Source: Numida meleagris (Eukaryota > Chordata > Aves > Galliformes > Numididae). From it: a DNA stretch of 64,000 nucleotides. Under the pieces are notes generated by a model. The model was not told the origin of the DNA. It did no database searches and saw nothing but the letters and a program-made list of their open reading frames with translations. The stretch covers positions 5,235,180 through 5,299,179 of the forward strand of contig NC_034411.1 of the NCBI RefSeq assembly GCF_002078875.1, given 5' to 3'. Of the stretch, positions 11,281 through 23,700 are shown one piece after another. Positions within the stretch are counted from its first letter, which is position 1; every line of letters begins with the position of its first letter. The translations under genes were made by a program, and so were the position numbers.

Positions 11281-14200
11281 ATACAAAATTACATTAGGCG
11301 ATTCTTAGGGGTGCAACCATCAGGCTGTGCTGCAAGGGGAGAACTGGGCCAGGCTAGCTAACTGTAAAGGGAATTCTTTTTAAGCTTTGTTCTGTCTTCT
11401 CATCTAAGATTTAATCTGGTCGATGTCACCGTCATCTCTCAGCATGGTGTTGCTATTAACAGCGGGTTACAATCAAATCTGTGTGGAACTGAACCCACAT
11501 GGGTCCGTGTAGCCAGGGTGCAATCCCTGTGAGGAAAAAAAATGAGTTTCTTGCTGCCAGACTACAGCATCTTGACACAGTGTTTGAGATATATGATTCT
11601 GACATTTAATAGGTTAGATGATATTGGCCACATACTTCATAGGTTCCGTATCACACTATATTCCTGAGAAGGTGAAAAATGGGTCTGTCTGCTGTATATG
11701 AAATGACAGAACGAATGAGAAGAGCACCGTGGATGTGGGGAGCATTGACAATGGGAACGTGTTCAAATGCAGGAATGACTAACAGGCTTCCAAGATAAAA
11801 TACTGTTAGTTAACACGGAACAATTTCTTAAAATCCAGAAGTGGGTACAGTTTAAGAATGTGTACTGCCTTCCTACTTAGATGTCAGGACAGCTTGTTTG
11901 GCTCTTCTATGCTGGGGAAGAAATGGAGAACAATTATTCTTAAGGTGAGCTGTGGTATTCTTTCCATCAGTAGCAGTGGGGATGTACACGGTGCTTCCTG
12001 AGAAAAGTTTCTGAACAAAGGCTGCAAAAGGACTCGCTCAGGTTCTCACCTTGCTCCTCACCTGATCTCTCATGAGATTAAAGTGAAGATTCGTCTGTAC
12101 TGCCATAGGCGTTTTACCAGCGCTAAATCTAAACTGAGTTCATGTATTTTCTTCTTTTAAAATAAAAGAAGATAAAATGCTTTGAGACTCATAACCGGAA
12201 AACAACTAGTGGTTAAAGTGACCAGTACTGGTTAGAACTAAATCAGAATTAAGTAGGTTGAAGGGTTGCATAATTGTACAGTTGAATTGGAAGTCGTTGT
12301 GACAGAGCACGGATGTGACTTGCAGCTATGCCTTCTAAATAACCATGCTGGATTTGCCTGTGCAAAACTTTCCCTCTTTCTTCATCCTGAACCGGCAGCA
12401 CCGAACTTTGTATATTTGCCTTGTCTTTGCTATTAAAAATACCATGCGCTAATACACTGCTGTACTCCTTAGTACTGTAGTCTGAAATAAAATCTAAGAA
12501 CAGCAGCTACCTGTTCATCCTGTGGTTGATCAATACGTGATAAATCCAGGGGGATAGGTGACTTTCTGAAAGAGAGTGCAGCCCCTGCAAGAAGGTACAG
12601 TGTTTTATGACCTCACATGGAGCATAGCAGATTGGACGAGGTGTGAGGAAGGGTTTTCAGGTTCTGCATTCTTTCCTGTCATCTTCCTTCCAGCTTTTCC
12701 ACGCGCTTACCAGGGGCTGTGTGTTGGAGCCTCAGTCCAGCTCCGTGTTCTCAGATTGAGGGAGGGGTTTTATGTGCAACTTTCAAGCTCTTCTGCTGGA
12801 AATCTCACCTTTCACGTGAAGTCCCTTCACGTTTTGTAAGTCAAAAGGTTAAAAAGCCTTAGCCGTGTAATTGTACATTCATAATCTTGCCCTTTAGTTG
12901 AGATGCTAATGTGTAGCTGTTGCTTTATTCCCAAAGTACAGCATATTTGATTAATTTCATTAATTCTTTTTAATTTTCCCTTGTTTTACAAGGCTCTTTG
13001 TCAAATAGCTTTTCCAAGTGTGGAATAAGTCTTTGAACTTGCATTGCTGCTTACTGTTTTGAAGTGAATGCACGAAACCTTGCCCTAATGTAAAAAAACC
13101 TTATCATATAACACTCTGAATCCTCTGAACTCAATCTTAGAACTCGATACCTGTTAGGTGATAACCTCTCCCATTTGGATATTTAAACAAACATCTTCCT
13201 TTGGGAGTGCATATGCTTAATGTACGACCTGCCTGATGATAACCTCATGATGGGGAAATCTTTCAAAAGGCAGAATAGGAATTAAATGCTTCAGTCCTAC
13301 CGACTTTCACTGTGACTGTTGCCGCAGTGCTCTGTGTCCCCCGTTAAAATTTCTCCCTACAGACACGATATTAAGTTCATTAAGTACTTAGAAAGCAAAT
13401 ATATTTCCCTTCAGACGGTTGAGGCACAACTGCCCTTGATTTTTTCTTGAATTACATGTGCACTGATATAGCTTAGAGATAGCATAAGTGCAAAATCTAA
13501 TTAATATACATACTTATATTTGCAGAATGCCCTAGGCATTTTTTTTTCCGGAGTGACTTTTATGGGTTGTAGCATATGAGAATAAAATCTCATTATAACT
13601 ACAGGTTGCTTATGTGAGAATGCTCTTAGGATGGGGTCCAAGTCTACACGGGATTATGGAAACCGCCTGTCACACTGTTGGTGACTGAATTCCCCATTAG
13701 CAAGGTGGAGATGTGGATGTAAGAAACGGCAACATCACAGGAGATCAAAGATGCATGTAATTCAAAGCTCTGAGTGTAAAACCAGAGGGTAAGCTTCTAT
13801 AGACTAACACTAGTCCTCAAAGCTCTCCTAAATTTTGGCAGAGAGAATTCTTGCAGCACGGTTGCTAATGAGGAAGGGCAGGCATTCGTATCTTTAATGA
13901 TAGCAGTGTTAGCATTTGTTAGAGGAGGTAGATGAAAAGAATGAATTGGCTCCCATGTTGAAAGTACAAGTATTTACAGAAATAATAGTTATATATTTAC
14001 TGGCGCTTGTGTTGTTGTGAGCGTGGTGTTCCAGATTCTGCAGGGCTCAGAGACAGAGATGTATCTGAGGGACAGTCCCATCACATCCAATTTATAGCTG
14101 TGGTATTGCAGAAATAAATCTCGCTTGGTGCCTCTGAACAGTAGAAGCTGAGAGAGAAATAAGTAACAAAGACTTTTGGAAATCATTAGAGAATAAAGGG

Positions 14201-16510
14201 TCCTCTATAGACAGATAGTAACGAGCGTATATATTGCTTCAGTGCTTGATGGCACAGTGAACTGGGATTTCCAAGTAAGTGGTTGATAACTGATCATTGT
14301 TAGCAATTTCTGGTTGCTTTCTTGGCTTTGTATGTGGGAAAGAAGGGTCCTGCTGTGGTCCGAAGAGCGAGGTCTGCCAAAGGAGGGCGGATGCCTAGCA
14401 GCAGCCAGCCATGAGCAACACGTCTGCGTTTTCCCTTTGGTAAGGCCTGGCAGTAGGCAGGAACAAGGTAGGCTGATGTGTTTTTACCTAGAGTATTGCA
14501 GGAGCTTTAGTAGTGAAGTACTGAGAAACTATTTGATTGGGTTTCTTAGTTCCCAGATAGCCTAGTTGAAAGGGAAAGCTTAAACAGACCTTGAAAGTGC
14601 AGCATTAGCTACTGGGTTTTCTGTGGCTCGCTGGTGGAAGAAGTTGATTTTGGATGTCCTACGTACCCAGAGCAGCTTCGCAGGCTAGAAGTGAACCCTT
14701 GGTGCAAGCATCTGGCAGGTTCAGTGCTTCTGGCTCTCCCCTTATTTTTAATTTCTTCCCCTTTGCAAGTTTTTCCTTTTGGGCGTTCCCTGTTCTGCCC
14801 CATGCGTGAGTGGAACTTGTCTCTTTTGTGCTCTGTTGGCTGGGCATTTAACTAAGTATTTTGGATGAGGAGAGAGAAAACAAAGTGTACCTCTGCTGTG
14901 GGCCTATCTTGTGTTGCAGCTGTTGTTTTTAGGTAGAGATTTCAAGTCCAGCTGCTCCCTCCCGGCCCTGTGGGAAGTGGCAGGTTGAATCAATTATTTG
15001 ACATGCACATTCTCCATTGGCAGGATTCTCGAGAGCCTTATAATGGCACAAATGATGTTACGTGCTAGTGCGAAAGAAAGTTACAATTGGGTTTAGCAAT
15101 TAATATGCAATTAGGAAGGCATTCTTTTCTTTCCAAGTATTTTTTTTTTCCGGATATTTTTAGATTTGAATCGGCTGAATAGTTGAAGAATTCCTTTTGG
15201 AAAGAGGGAAGGGGGTAGTGTTTTTCCTGCATTAGCTTTGGTTTGTTTGTTCCTCCTGCGGGGACACCGAAAAGCACAGACAGCTGCTCCTTAAAGCAAA
15301 ATTGGACCCGAAGTGCTACCAAGTCACTTATTATCTACGAACTGTAATGCAGCAGTCCTGTGCTTTAACGATACACTGTTATGCACTGCCTTACTGCTTG
15401 AACCTACGCTGGTTGTAGGCTATCTGTGTTACCTGGGCTACGATGTACAAGCAAAAAAGGCTCTGTTTTTTATACTAGTCTCCTGAGTTGTTGCATCCCG
15501 GCTTCAGATTAAATTAATCAGCACCCATGCGAGAAATTCTACACGTAGTTATTTAGAGCTGTTGCTTTTTTGTTCCAGATTACTTTCTCCCAACTGCTTT
15601 AGGAAGGTGGCATTAGAAAGAAATGTTTTGTGGTTAATGAAAATATCTCTGACTGTAAAGCCACACATAATGTATAATTTATAAAGTTTCATCAAATGAA
15701 GATATATGACAGGTACACAGTTTTGCTGACTAGGTGACCTCTGTGGACTCTTGCTAAAAGAGGTCAAATTGGATCTGTGAACTTACAACCGCAACTGAAC
15801 TAATTAACATGGCAGGAAAAGGTTAGGACGTGACATAACTATTTGTAGAACTGGGTCATAATTTCTTTTTCAGTTAGTCTTCTAGCATGTTGCCACACCA
15901 CGGTGCTTCCTATGAATAATGAAGATATTTTGGAGAAATCATATGAGCAGCTGGTTGACTGTGGTTAATTGACGTATTATTGTATTCCAGCACATTCTGT
16001 CAGGGACTGCTGTGAATGCCTTAGAGGCTTCTAGGGAGAAACAAAGCAGAGATAACCAAAGAGAAGTTATTTTAATTTGAACAGTTCTACAACTTTTTAT
16101 ACCCTGATCCTAGAAGGGAATTGTCTAAAATACGTAGAGGATTTGGGGTTAAGAAATACTGGTCTTAATAAATTTTGTCTGTGCGGATGGCACATAAGCT
16201 CCTGTAGAAGTCAAGCAATGCACTGAGCCCCGGAGTGTTTTAAAATCTGAGGGAGTGAATGACACAAATCCATTTACTTACGGATTTAATCCAGGCTGCT
16301 TTGTCAAAAATTGGAGTAATGAATTGACAAGGAGTTTAAGAAATGAACCATGTATGTAATGGAGGCATGCTAATTACTGTCTTTTTTCCCCTCAAGGTTA
16401 ACAGAGTTTAAAATGAATGAATCTTTGTTTTTAGAATGAGGACTAAAGAAGAGAGCCTGCAGGAAGAGGGGTGGGGGGTTACTTCTTGAGAGAACAGTTT
16501 TGTGAAATGA
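11281..16510 (+). other. MACROD2 intron, largely repeat-free
   Basis: Unique AT-rich sequence. A hairpin-forming inverted repeat lies at 12146-12178. A splice-like junction (pyrimidine-rich tract then TTTTTAG|GTAGAG) is at 14921-14938. No exon, RNA gene or transposon was recognised. Confidence 0.5.
12146..12178. repeat. Short inverted repeat (hairpin)
   Basis: CTTCTTTTA and TAAAAGAAG pair perfectly around AAA (12151-12171); the stem extends outward as ATTTT/AAAAT (12146-12150 and 12174-12178), with two extra bases (A and T) on the right arm. AT-rich and too short for a miRNA precursor. Confidence 0.6.
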
Positions 16511-16570
16511 GATTAGTAATGGGATAGCAAGCCTTTCACCTCCGGGTCACCAATTCAAATCCAGACCATG
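16511..16570 (+). repeat. tRNA-like remnant, possible old SINE head
   Basis: The stretch reads like the 3' two-thirds of a tRNA: GATAGCAAGCCTTTCACCTC, then GGGTCACC, then AATTCAAATCC (16552-16562), which matches the RNA polymerase III B box GGTTCRANNCC in 9 of 11 positions. The arms do not fold into an intact cloverleaf, so it is not a working tRNA. The body of a tRNA-derived SINE may extend to about 16800, but I cannot name the family. Confidence 0.3.
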
Positions 16571-17550
16571 CTGCTCGTGTCTGAGAGCTTTTCAGCTTTT
16601 GCAGTAGCCTGGCCTACGTATGAGGAGATGGAGAGTGTGTTGTGGGTCCCTATTGCAGCCGATGTGACTCTTGTTGGGCTGATGGGTATTACATATTTAA
16701 AGAGTCTGATCCTGCAGTTGCAGCGCCCAGCTGGAGATTTTGCTTTTCTTCCCAGAGTAACTGGGATTAGGCACAAAATAGAAAATGACAGCCTCCAGTG
16801 CTGATAGTTTCAAATGCTCACAGACATACAAAGGAATTTCTTCTTAGATGTGCTTATGGAAGGAAATGGAAAGCAAGAACTTCAAAGAAACTAAACTATT
16901 TGATCATGGAACATTTTATTGTGCGGTTAATTACGTAAAATAGGCTGAGCTGAGATAGAGCTCTTAGTGATTTTTTGCTGTGTGTATAATTAGATCTACT
17001 GAGCTGTTTCCTCAGCTAGTGTCAGCCTGCTTAGCTTTCTTTAAGTCAGTTTGCATCAGCTGAGTAGTGGGAACCTGGTCTTTAAGGAACTGTTTATTGT
17101 CCCCCAGGAACATCGAACAACCTCTGTTCCCTAAGGAAATTCAGGCCAGGACGTATAGAGTAAGAAACATAGTACTGCCTTCATTTTTTTTTTTTAAGTG
17201 CTGATGGGATAATCTCAGCCTCCAGCACTTCTGCTTGAAGCTTATTGGAATCTATTGTGGGAGGATATAAAGAACTACCACGATGTTTTGGGGATGTATG
17301 TGCATTTTGGTACTTGGAGAAGAAAATTGCGATGAGGGATTTTGATCTCTGTAGGCTGTGATCAGGAGGCAAAAATAGCGGGCGTGGAGAAATTTCAGAT
17401 CAGAAAATAACACCAGACTGAGCTCTTGGAAAGCCCTTATCATTGGCTAATGTAGGAACAAAATAGTGAATGAAGTGCTTGTAATAATGGCTGGTAATGA
17501 GCAGCTAAGGAACGGTAACGCTGCTCTGGTCACTTTTTGTGTTCTTTCAG
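16571..17550 (+). other. MACROD2 intron sequence
   Basis: Unique sequence following the tRNA-like remnant; it may include the body of an old SINE up to about 16800. It ends in a strong acceptor-like tract (CACTTTTTGTGTTCTTTCAG, 17531-17550). No gene was recognised. Confidence 0.4.
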
Positions 17551-17724
17551 AAGTGTTTTGAGTTTGAAAAACAGAGGAAGTCCCTGTATGCAAGCTTCCA
17601 AATTGTGGTTTTAAAAGATATCACTAAAAGCAACAACCTTCCAGTGGTAAAAGAATTCAAGGATGAGGCCAGTGATACTCTGATGCCTACCACAGCTGGC
17701 AATACAGCTAAATACAGGTCCTAG
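17551..17724 (+). CDS. Candidate alternative terminal exon of MACROD2 (hypothetical)
   Basis: Directly after a strong acceptor (CACTTTTTGTGTTCTTTCAG, AG at 17549-17550) a frame opens at the first base and runs 57 codons to TAG at 17722-17724. It begins K-C-F-E-F-E-K-Q-R-K-S-L-Y-A and ends A-K-Y-R-S. The frame is phase 0, so splicing from the MACROD2 exon at 2945 would read straight into it and give a shortened protein lacking the last strands of the macro domain. I recognise no family similarity and see no AATAAA within several hundred bases; the nearest ATTAAA/AATAAA are near 18500-18860. Chance open frames of this length are common, so this is only a candidate. Confidence 0.15.
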   Translation, partial: KCFEFEKQRKSLYASFQIVVLKDITKSNNLPVVKEFKDEASDTLMPTTAGNTAKYRS

Positions 17725-20700
17725 AAGAGTAACTATCGTTAATTAAGTGATTTAAAGACAGTAACTCCTTTGAATCATACTGGAGACATTCATGGATATT
17801 CTTAGTAGTCTGTAGGCCTTGAAATGCCCAATTTCTTGCTCACTGCTTATATGTTTGATACTGACAGAACATTGAAAATATTTTAGAGAATGCCAGTGTC
17901 TGAATTCCTATGAACAAAAGTCCTGTTTTGTTGCCTTGAAACCAACATGGGTGTCCCGTCTTAGACTTGAAAACAAGAAGCGCGGACTTCTCTTGGCTGA
18001 GGGGCCTGACTTTGCCATCAGAATACACACAGCAGTATCTGTGCAGTATTTGTGCCCAGTGAGCTGCGTGGGGAGGTTAATGGAGTCACAGATAATGACT
18101 GTGTTTATTTTCTCCATTCGCATTTAAGAAGAAATATCATTTCTTAAGACTTAAATAGCCATCTTGTTGTTTATTCTTAAATACTGATGCTTTTGGATAA
18201 TCTCAGAATAGTTCTGTAGTCATCAGGAGGGTATTTTTATGCACAGGCTGGAAATAGGTTGTACAACTTCTGGGATAATTTAATTTCACTTCCATAATGA
18301 TGTATGTGGTTTCTGTAATATCCTGCGTTCCTCTGTGGTATGAAAGCAGTTGTGTTTAAAAGTTTGCGATACACGTAGTGATTAATGAAGTAACAGCCAT
18401 TTACCTCAGATCTAATTCTGCTTAGAAAACATGGTTTGCCTTGCACTAATTATTTCTGTATTGTCATTATTTGCATCACAGGCATTTCACTGCTCTTCAT
18501 CTTAACATATTAAATCCTTCTTGCTCATGCATGAATCTGGACAGCTGGATGCCACTAATGGGGCAGCTAGTGCTACCCAGCGGTCTATAATCAACATTCT
18601 GTTGCCACACATTAGCATCGCACTGTATGCCTAAAAGGACTAAAAATTTGATTTGTGAAGCAACAGCTGATTAGTAGTGATTAACAAAAAGACTAGGGGG
18701 TGGTGGATATCGTGCAACACTGCTTCCATCCTTTCAGGACCCAGCAAAGAACAACATATCTGGTACGTCAGTGTAAACAAAGATAAACGAACCATTAGCT
18801 GAATGCTTTTGTCGTTTCTCTAAGGTCGTTTAAAGCAAAATGCATTTCACAGCGTTTAAATAAAAACAGAGGTGGAAATTATCGTAAGTTTATGACAAAG
18901 AAAGTGTATTTATTTAAAAAAGAAACGTGTGTTTTATTTCTGCAGTGCCAAAGCAGGGCAAGATGCAACAGCCATGCTAAGTGCATAAAAATAATCAAAT
19001 TACTAAATATGCCTTGAGTGCCTTGCCAAATCCAGGAGGCTCCCACACGTTGAGGTGAACTTGTCATTTGTGAAGGCAGTTCATTGTGGGTGCACAATGA
19101 GATGCACTGGATAAACCAAAGTCTAGCAGGCAATCTTCAGTGACCACTGAGAAATATATTCAATACTTCCTGAATAACCTGATTATACCTTTGTAATACC
19201 TCAGTTTATTCAAACTGCTTCATTTGCAGCACCTACAGTGGTAGGCAGAACCGTTTCCAGTTTGCAGTATTGGATGACAATTATTTCCTCCAGAATTGTT
19301 TCTGCCTTTTGCTGAGGCAGGGTTTTAAATGAGAAACATCGTTGCTGCCTGTATCGAGGTGGTATTGGTGCTTGGAAGCATTTGGTCAGGGAATGAACTT
19401 TGCTGGGGTGTTTTTATAGTATTTCCTTTAGTTCAGATTCCTGTCCCGACAGCCTAAGGTCAGACTTAGGCAGAGGCTTAGGGAGAGAAGCCGTAGAAGT
19501 CAGCAATGTGACATTCCCTTGTTCCAATACTGCTGTGACTCCAGATACTATCACTGCTTACTGGGAATTAATGTTGTATTTTCTTTTTTGGCAACAGAAA
19601 AGAGGGTGTAATATAACTGGGTTTGGAAATGACACATCTGGAAAGTGTTAAAAAGCAAACAATAAAAGAATTTGTCATAAATACCAAAATACTATACAAA
19701 ATAGCGTATACGTTACCCTCTTCCTCTGTCATACTTCTACTGGCAACTCCTAAAAAGACGCAAATATTTGCCTCAGAAACTGGAAAGAAAGTGGAATATG
19801 AGTTGTTGCTCTCTTAGAAACAAATCACGTAGTGCTGTGAATTTACAGACCTGTTGGTGCACTTCTGAGGTGAGCGTAGGCAGAGCAGCATAATGCAGTC
19901 CAAGTGTACATAAATAGCCTACTAATGCACAAACTGCTTCAGTTCATCACTGTAGTGGACATTATTAAGCTAATTATATTATCCTTCATGACTCGTTGTT
20001 CTGTCGTGCTGCTATATAAATCAATCCGCTCTAACTAATATGTTTTGAGGGAGAATTCTCATCTCTTCTTACAGAAGAGGGTTATTGTGGAAGGCAGTAT
20101 TAAATACTTGTCACTTCAGAGATCTGGTGACAATAAATGCTTGGCTGTTCGCTTTCTGGCAGGTCGCGTTTCAGTTGAAAACAAAAGCAATGCAAGAAGT
20201 GGCATGTAAAAAAAAAAATATTAACAAATGGGTTGTCTAACTTGGTGCCTTGGCTGGTTCAATTTCTTGTCATTTTGCTTCAAATCACACCAAGTTGGGC
20301 TTCAGACAGTGCCTCTGGGGCATTTTGTTTCACCTTCAGTAGTTCAGAAGGTGCTGCTGTAGCACATACACATTGTCGATCAGCACGGAAGGCGAAATTA
20401 ATGCTTGACCCAGGTCTTTTGTTTACATCTTATCACTTTGCTAATTATTTCTTTTGACTGACTAAATATCTGAAGGTAACGCTGTAAGCTGAGCTGATTG
20501 CTCGGTGTTTGGGCAGCACTGTGCTTCTTTTTCACTCCGTTTCTCACTGCACTTTGAGCACTGTTGTGCATCACGAACTGGGGCTCTCTAGCCCTGGGCC
20601 TGTTCTTCTAGGACAGCTGTAGCTCTTCTCCTGCAGGGAGCCTGTGTTAGGCTCAGGGCAATGTCTTAGAGCTGAGTTTCACGAGAGCCATGACCGCTGC

Positions 20701-23700
20701 AAGGCTGAGGGCACTGTGTCCTTAAGTTAGGAAAGCGTTTCCAGGCTTCCATATTATGGTTAACTCTTTACCCTGTATTTCTTATTCCCTTTTTCTTCCC
20801 CTTCTTCGCTTAGCTATCTTTTATATACCAACATGGGAGGCTGGTGAATAATGTGTTGGAAAATTACGTTTGGGTGGAGAAGGTGCTCTTGTTTCCTCTC
20901 TTTCCGTACGTATGCTGTATGAAAAACCAGAGAAGTGGTTAGGGTTAGTAGTCACCTAGGTATGTTGTGTGCTTATGTGTAAAGAGTTAAGATTGACTGT
21001 GGATGTCCCCCTCAATCCCAAATATTAATTAAAATTTCATCAAGTACTTAGAGGTGACATTGTTAAGTATATGTTGTACAATGCAGGTCTTTGAGGGGAG
21101 TAAGGACTATAATTATGGCTTTACCAGGAGAGGAATCAATTTGCTGCGCGTAGAGTGTTGTTCCCATTTAGTATCTGACCTGAGTTCTCCATGAAGGATC
21201 CCTTGTTTCTCTGACTGTTTGTGTAATGGTGTTGTGTCAAACGGACACTGGGTCTTCTGTGTCTCAATCCCTAATAAAGTGTTCCCGTTTAATGAGAATA
21301 TGGAAGAGTTTTCTCAAAAAGAAGAAAAAAAAAACCCACTGTATCATTTATTGCTGCATACTGATTAAATAAATAACGAACCAAAACAAATTGGGACCTA
21401 AAGGTTTTCAAAATGACTATGAGCAATCAGCCACCCATAACTTCCACCTTTCTGTGTGCGTGCGGGCCCTTTAACTACTGATTCAGAATGTTAAAGGGAG
21501 ATTTGCCTGGGAGAAGAAGTAGGAGGAGGTCGTGCTAACTTCAGAAGGGAACGATTTTAGTGGAAATGAAATTAAAGCTAAAGTCATGCTGGTAAATGTA
21601 TACAAATGATTGTGTGACGTGTTTAGATTGACTTGTATACACCAGAGTCAACACTGTGGCTCATCTTGGCCTTAACGAGACTAGAAACAGTCAGTGTGTC
21701 CACCTGTTGTGTTAAATTATGGTTATTATTTTTGTGGTTGATTTATGACTTCGCTAAACACAATCTGATTTGCCTACGTGACTTCGGCAATACCTTTTTG
21801 ACTAAACTGCCTCCGTTCTCAATAACGATATGAGGCCATAGTTCATCGTTATAGTACAAGTCATGTGTGAGAGTGGTGAGTCTGCTGAACGTTTGTCAGT
21901 AAGTTTTGCAGGTTGTTTCGTCTCTGGGGCAATAGGAACCCAGCAGTGCTAGCTAATTAGCCTGCAAGTACTGTTCTAGGTGTGTATGTGAATGACAGTG
22001 GCAAATAGAACAGGCTATTTATAAACAATATCATATGGAAAGGCAGTTGTTTCTTCAGCTTTTTTTTTTTCTGCAAACAGAAGAAGCATTTTTAGAGATA
22101 AGTGATGTTCAGCTGTTATTTAGAATGTAGTAAATGTCAGATAGCCTTATTGGAGCCCTTGCTTTCAGTGAAAATCCATCGACAGGGAGTTCATAGGCTT
22201 GTTCACAGTGCAGCAGTGGTGATTACATTAGGTGAAGTGTTTTGGGGAAGAGGCTCAAAGGCCTGCAGTTCTGATGAACACACAGAGATGCTCGAGGTTT
22301 TCTTGTACTGTGCCTCTGGGAGATAGTTTTGAGCTTTTACTTCTGATTATTGCCAAAACATCTATAAATTTTACATTTTAAATTGAAAGCATAAAAATGG
22401 CAATTGCTGTGATTGCTTCGGGATGCAGTATGTGACAAGTGCTTCAATGCTAAGAGAAGCTAGCCTTAGAAAATTAGATCAAAAACCTATTGTCTAGAAT
22501 TCAGGCTTTTAATAGCAATTTGCATCTTCAGAATGAAAGTGGAAGAACATGAGGCACTCTTTATTATTACAATGAAAATGGCAATAGGCAGCAAGTTTCA
22601 GGCCGGTCTGCCAAAGCGCTGCATGCCACAGCTCCTTACACTTGTCAGCAGTTCTGCTCCCAGAAGCATTTTGCTTTGGTGAACACATTCAGCAAATGAA
22701 CTCTAATGTATTTGTGTACAGCAAGCCGGTAGTGACTGGCAGCGGTTGATAAAGATGCATCACCCTCAGGTTTTGTTTCTCCTCATCCACACCGAGGTGA
22801 ACTGGGAAGATGTGGGCTTTAAATCTCCTCCACATGGGTTGTTGTTGTACAGTGGCAACGCTGCAAGGCCGGACTCTCGTTTCTCATTTTGTGTAGCAGT
22901 GAGAGGAGTTAATTATTTGTGATGCTTCAGAGGCTGATCTTCTTCAGAATTAATTAAAAAAAAAAAAAAGAATAAGGCGGCTGCATATTCAAGTCCTCAC
23001 TGGCTTTTGTCAGTGTTTTTCTATACCTCCCTCAGTTCCCTTGTCCCTTAGTATAAGAAAGAAACAAAGCTGCAGCTTTCAGACATGCGTCACAAACATT
23101 GACTATATTGCTGTCTTTGGCTTCCAGGACTAAGAGATTGTGAGGAATATAGTAATCACTTCATTTTTTTTTAAATGGTTAAGCAGGAGTTCTGGGTCAG
23201 CAAATGAGGGGGAAATATATATCGAGAGAGTTCTTCTGATTTGAGAATAAGTATTTCATAAAACACTTGTTAATTACATATGGATAAATGTATCTGAGGA
23301 GTGTGTAGTGACTTGGTCTCTTTCCCAAGACAATTTCTTTTTTTATTCTAAGCTGGAAAAATCTTTTCAGTCATGAATTAAAAGTTTTTTGGGGGAACAA
23401 GCTGCAATTCATACAGTGCAGAGTTATGGGTTCATTTGTATAGTTCTTTTTCTTTTAATGTAGGACAAGGTATATTCAACATTTTCCAGTAGCAACACTG
23501 GCATAATAAAATCTTGAACAAATGCATTAGTTGTAAGGGACCTAAATGCCATCTCCCTTCTGAAGAAATCTTAGATGAGGTCTTGCTGCACTGTCATTAT
23601 TACGGAAGGATGCAACAACAAACTGATAATTACTTGTCCAGGCAGATTTATAATTGAATTCACATACTGATTCTTTTAGAAGTGACACTGAATATATTTC

